Shown in pieces: positions 50,696 to 50,964 of a stretch of 50,964 nt of DNA. The DNA is from an uncultured Clostridia bacterium (GTDB taxonomy: Bacteria > Bacillota > Clostridia > UMGS1810), in assembly GCA_934500875.1 (NCBI GenBank), contig CAKSTL010000012.1, positions 1 through 50,964 on the forward strand. The letters run 5' to 3'. A program made the translations under genes and the position numbers. Every line of letters starts with the position of its first letter. The first letter of the stretch is position 1. The notes under the pieces were generated by a model. The model had not been told where the DNA came from, did not search any database, and saw only the letters and a list, made by a program, of their open reading frames with translations.

Positions 50696-50831
50696 ATGTA
50701 TTGAGAACATTTATCGGCTGAACACCGCATAAATAAAGGCTTTTTTGAAAAATTTAATATTGCTATTTTCGCAGTTCCCTCAAAAAGTTCCCTCATTTTT
50801 ACGAGCTTTTTCAAACTGCTAAAATATATAA

Positions 50832-50923
50832 GGACGGGTATCGAAGTGGTCATAACGGGGCTGACTCGAAATCAGTTTGTCGGTAATACCGGCACGTGGG
50901 TTCGAATCCCACCCCGTCCGCCA
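50832..50923 (+). tRNA. tRNA-Ser (anticodon CGA)
   Basis: 92 nt with encoded CCA. The acceptor GGACGGG pairs with CCCGTCC. The loop CTCGAAA sits in a CTGA/TCAG stem, and a long variable arm is present. It reads UCG. Confidence 0.95.
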
Positions 50924-50927
50924 ATTA

Positions 50928-50963
50928 CAAGGTTTTTGTTGCGAGCAAAAACCTTGTTTTTTT
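50928..50963 (+). terminator. Terminator of tRNA-Ser(CGA)
   Basis: CAAGGTTTTTG (50928-50938) pairs with CAAAAACCTTG (50946-50956), followed by seven T residues. Confidence 0.92.
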
Positions 50964-50964
50964 A

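Noticed and set aside
1..50964. CRISPR arrays
   Set aside because: No series of regularly spaced 25-40 bp repeats was seen. The only tandem repeats are the 17-bp pair at 11514 and the two leader units at 28532.

Overview
The window looks like a chromosomal segment of a low-GC, anaerobic, fermentative member of the Bacillota, class Clostridia. Supporting evidence: AGGAGG-type ribosome sites, consensus TTGACA-N17-TATAAT promoters, a monomeric group-B [FeFe] hydrogenase with a sensory hydrogenase, bifunctional AdhE, Pta-AckA, a clostridial-type citrate synthase, and DUF3793, DUF512 and FeoB-associated Cys-rich proteins. I cannot name genus or species from the sequence alone.

Layout. (1) 1-6.65 kb is an accessory 'graveyard'. 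It holds a Schlafen/AlbA-type gene with one nonsense codon, a C-terminal shard of a secreted protein, an intact secreted papain-like protease, a PepSY protein that has lost a normal start codon, a truncated stalk-domain protein, a frameshifted Abi_2/HEPN gene behind a candidate abiF-like RNA, a second AlbA-family 3' remnant, overlapping hairpins and an AraC remnant. (2) 6.66-9.5 kb is a sugar-utilisation unit: a Gfo/Idh/MocA oxidoreductase and a TIM-barrel isomerase, divergent from an AraC activator with paired direct-repeat sites. (3) tRNA-Leu(CAA) follows, then an iron-responsive set (FeoB-associated Cys-rich protein, DUF3793, flavodoxin) with two palindromic operators. (4) 11.2-14.3 kb has a foldback repeat element, a class II aldolase, a DeoR and a LysR regulator. 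(5) 14.3-22.45 kb is the redox core: adhE behind a near-perfect Rex box, an APH-like kinase, then a hydrogenase operon of [2Fe-2S] protein, PAS-containing sensory hydrogenase, SpoIIE-type phosphatase and group B hydrogenase. (6) 22.5-24.8 kb is a polar amino acid ABC transporter. (7) 25-31.8 kb has a lipoprotein, an XRE regulator divergent from an unrecognised abundant-looking secreted protein, a polysaccharide deacetylase, a tandem structured leader, a secreted M14 carboxypeptidase, luxS and an RpiR regulator. (8) 31.8-33.2 kb is a tRNA-Ser/tRNA-Ser/tRNA-Leu cluster that has trapped recombinase and DUF4329-like fragments. (9) 33.4-50.4 kb is mostly housekeeping: gltA, YesL-like, YaiI-like, pta-ackA, DUF177-rpmF, HAD, DUF512, der-plsY-gpsA, pgi, typA, ung and Mrp. 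(10) The end holds a half tRNA-Ser followed by an intact tRNA-Ser(CGA).

How it fits together. AdhE, Pta-AckA and the two hydrogenases dispose of acetyl-CoA and reductant. The Rex box ties adhE to the NADH/NAD+ ratio, and the sensory hydrogenase with its phosphatase probably tunes the catalytic hydrogenase. The iron set with flavodoxin suggests a flavodoxin-for-ferredoxin switch under iron limitation.

The most unusual non-coding signals are: a tandem ~178-bp leader with three hairpins and a possible loop-to-RBS pseudoknot (28532-28888), supported by one compensatory change between copies; a two-member family of protein-free foldback elements (11190-11509 and 48681-48839); and a promoter-hairpin-Abi arrangement resembling the RNA partner of abiF toxins (4593-4680).
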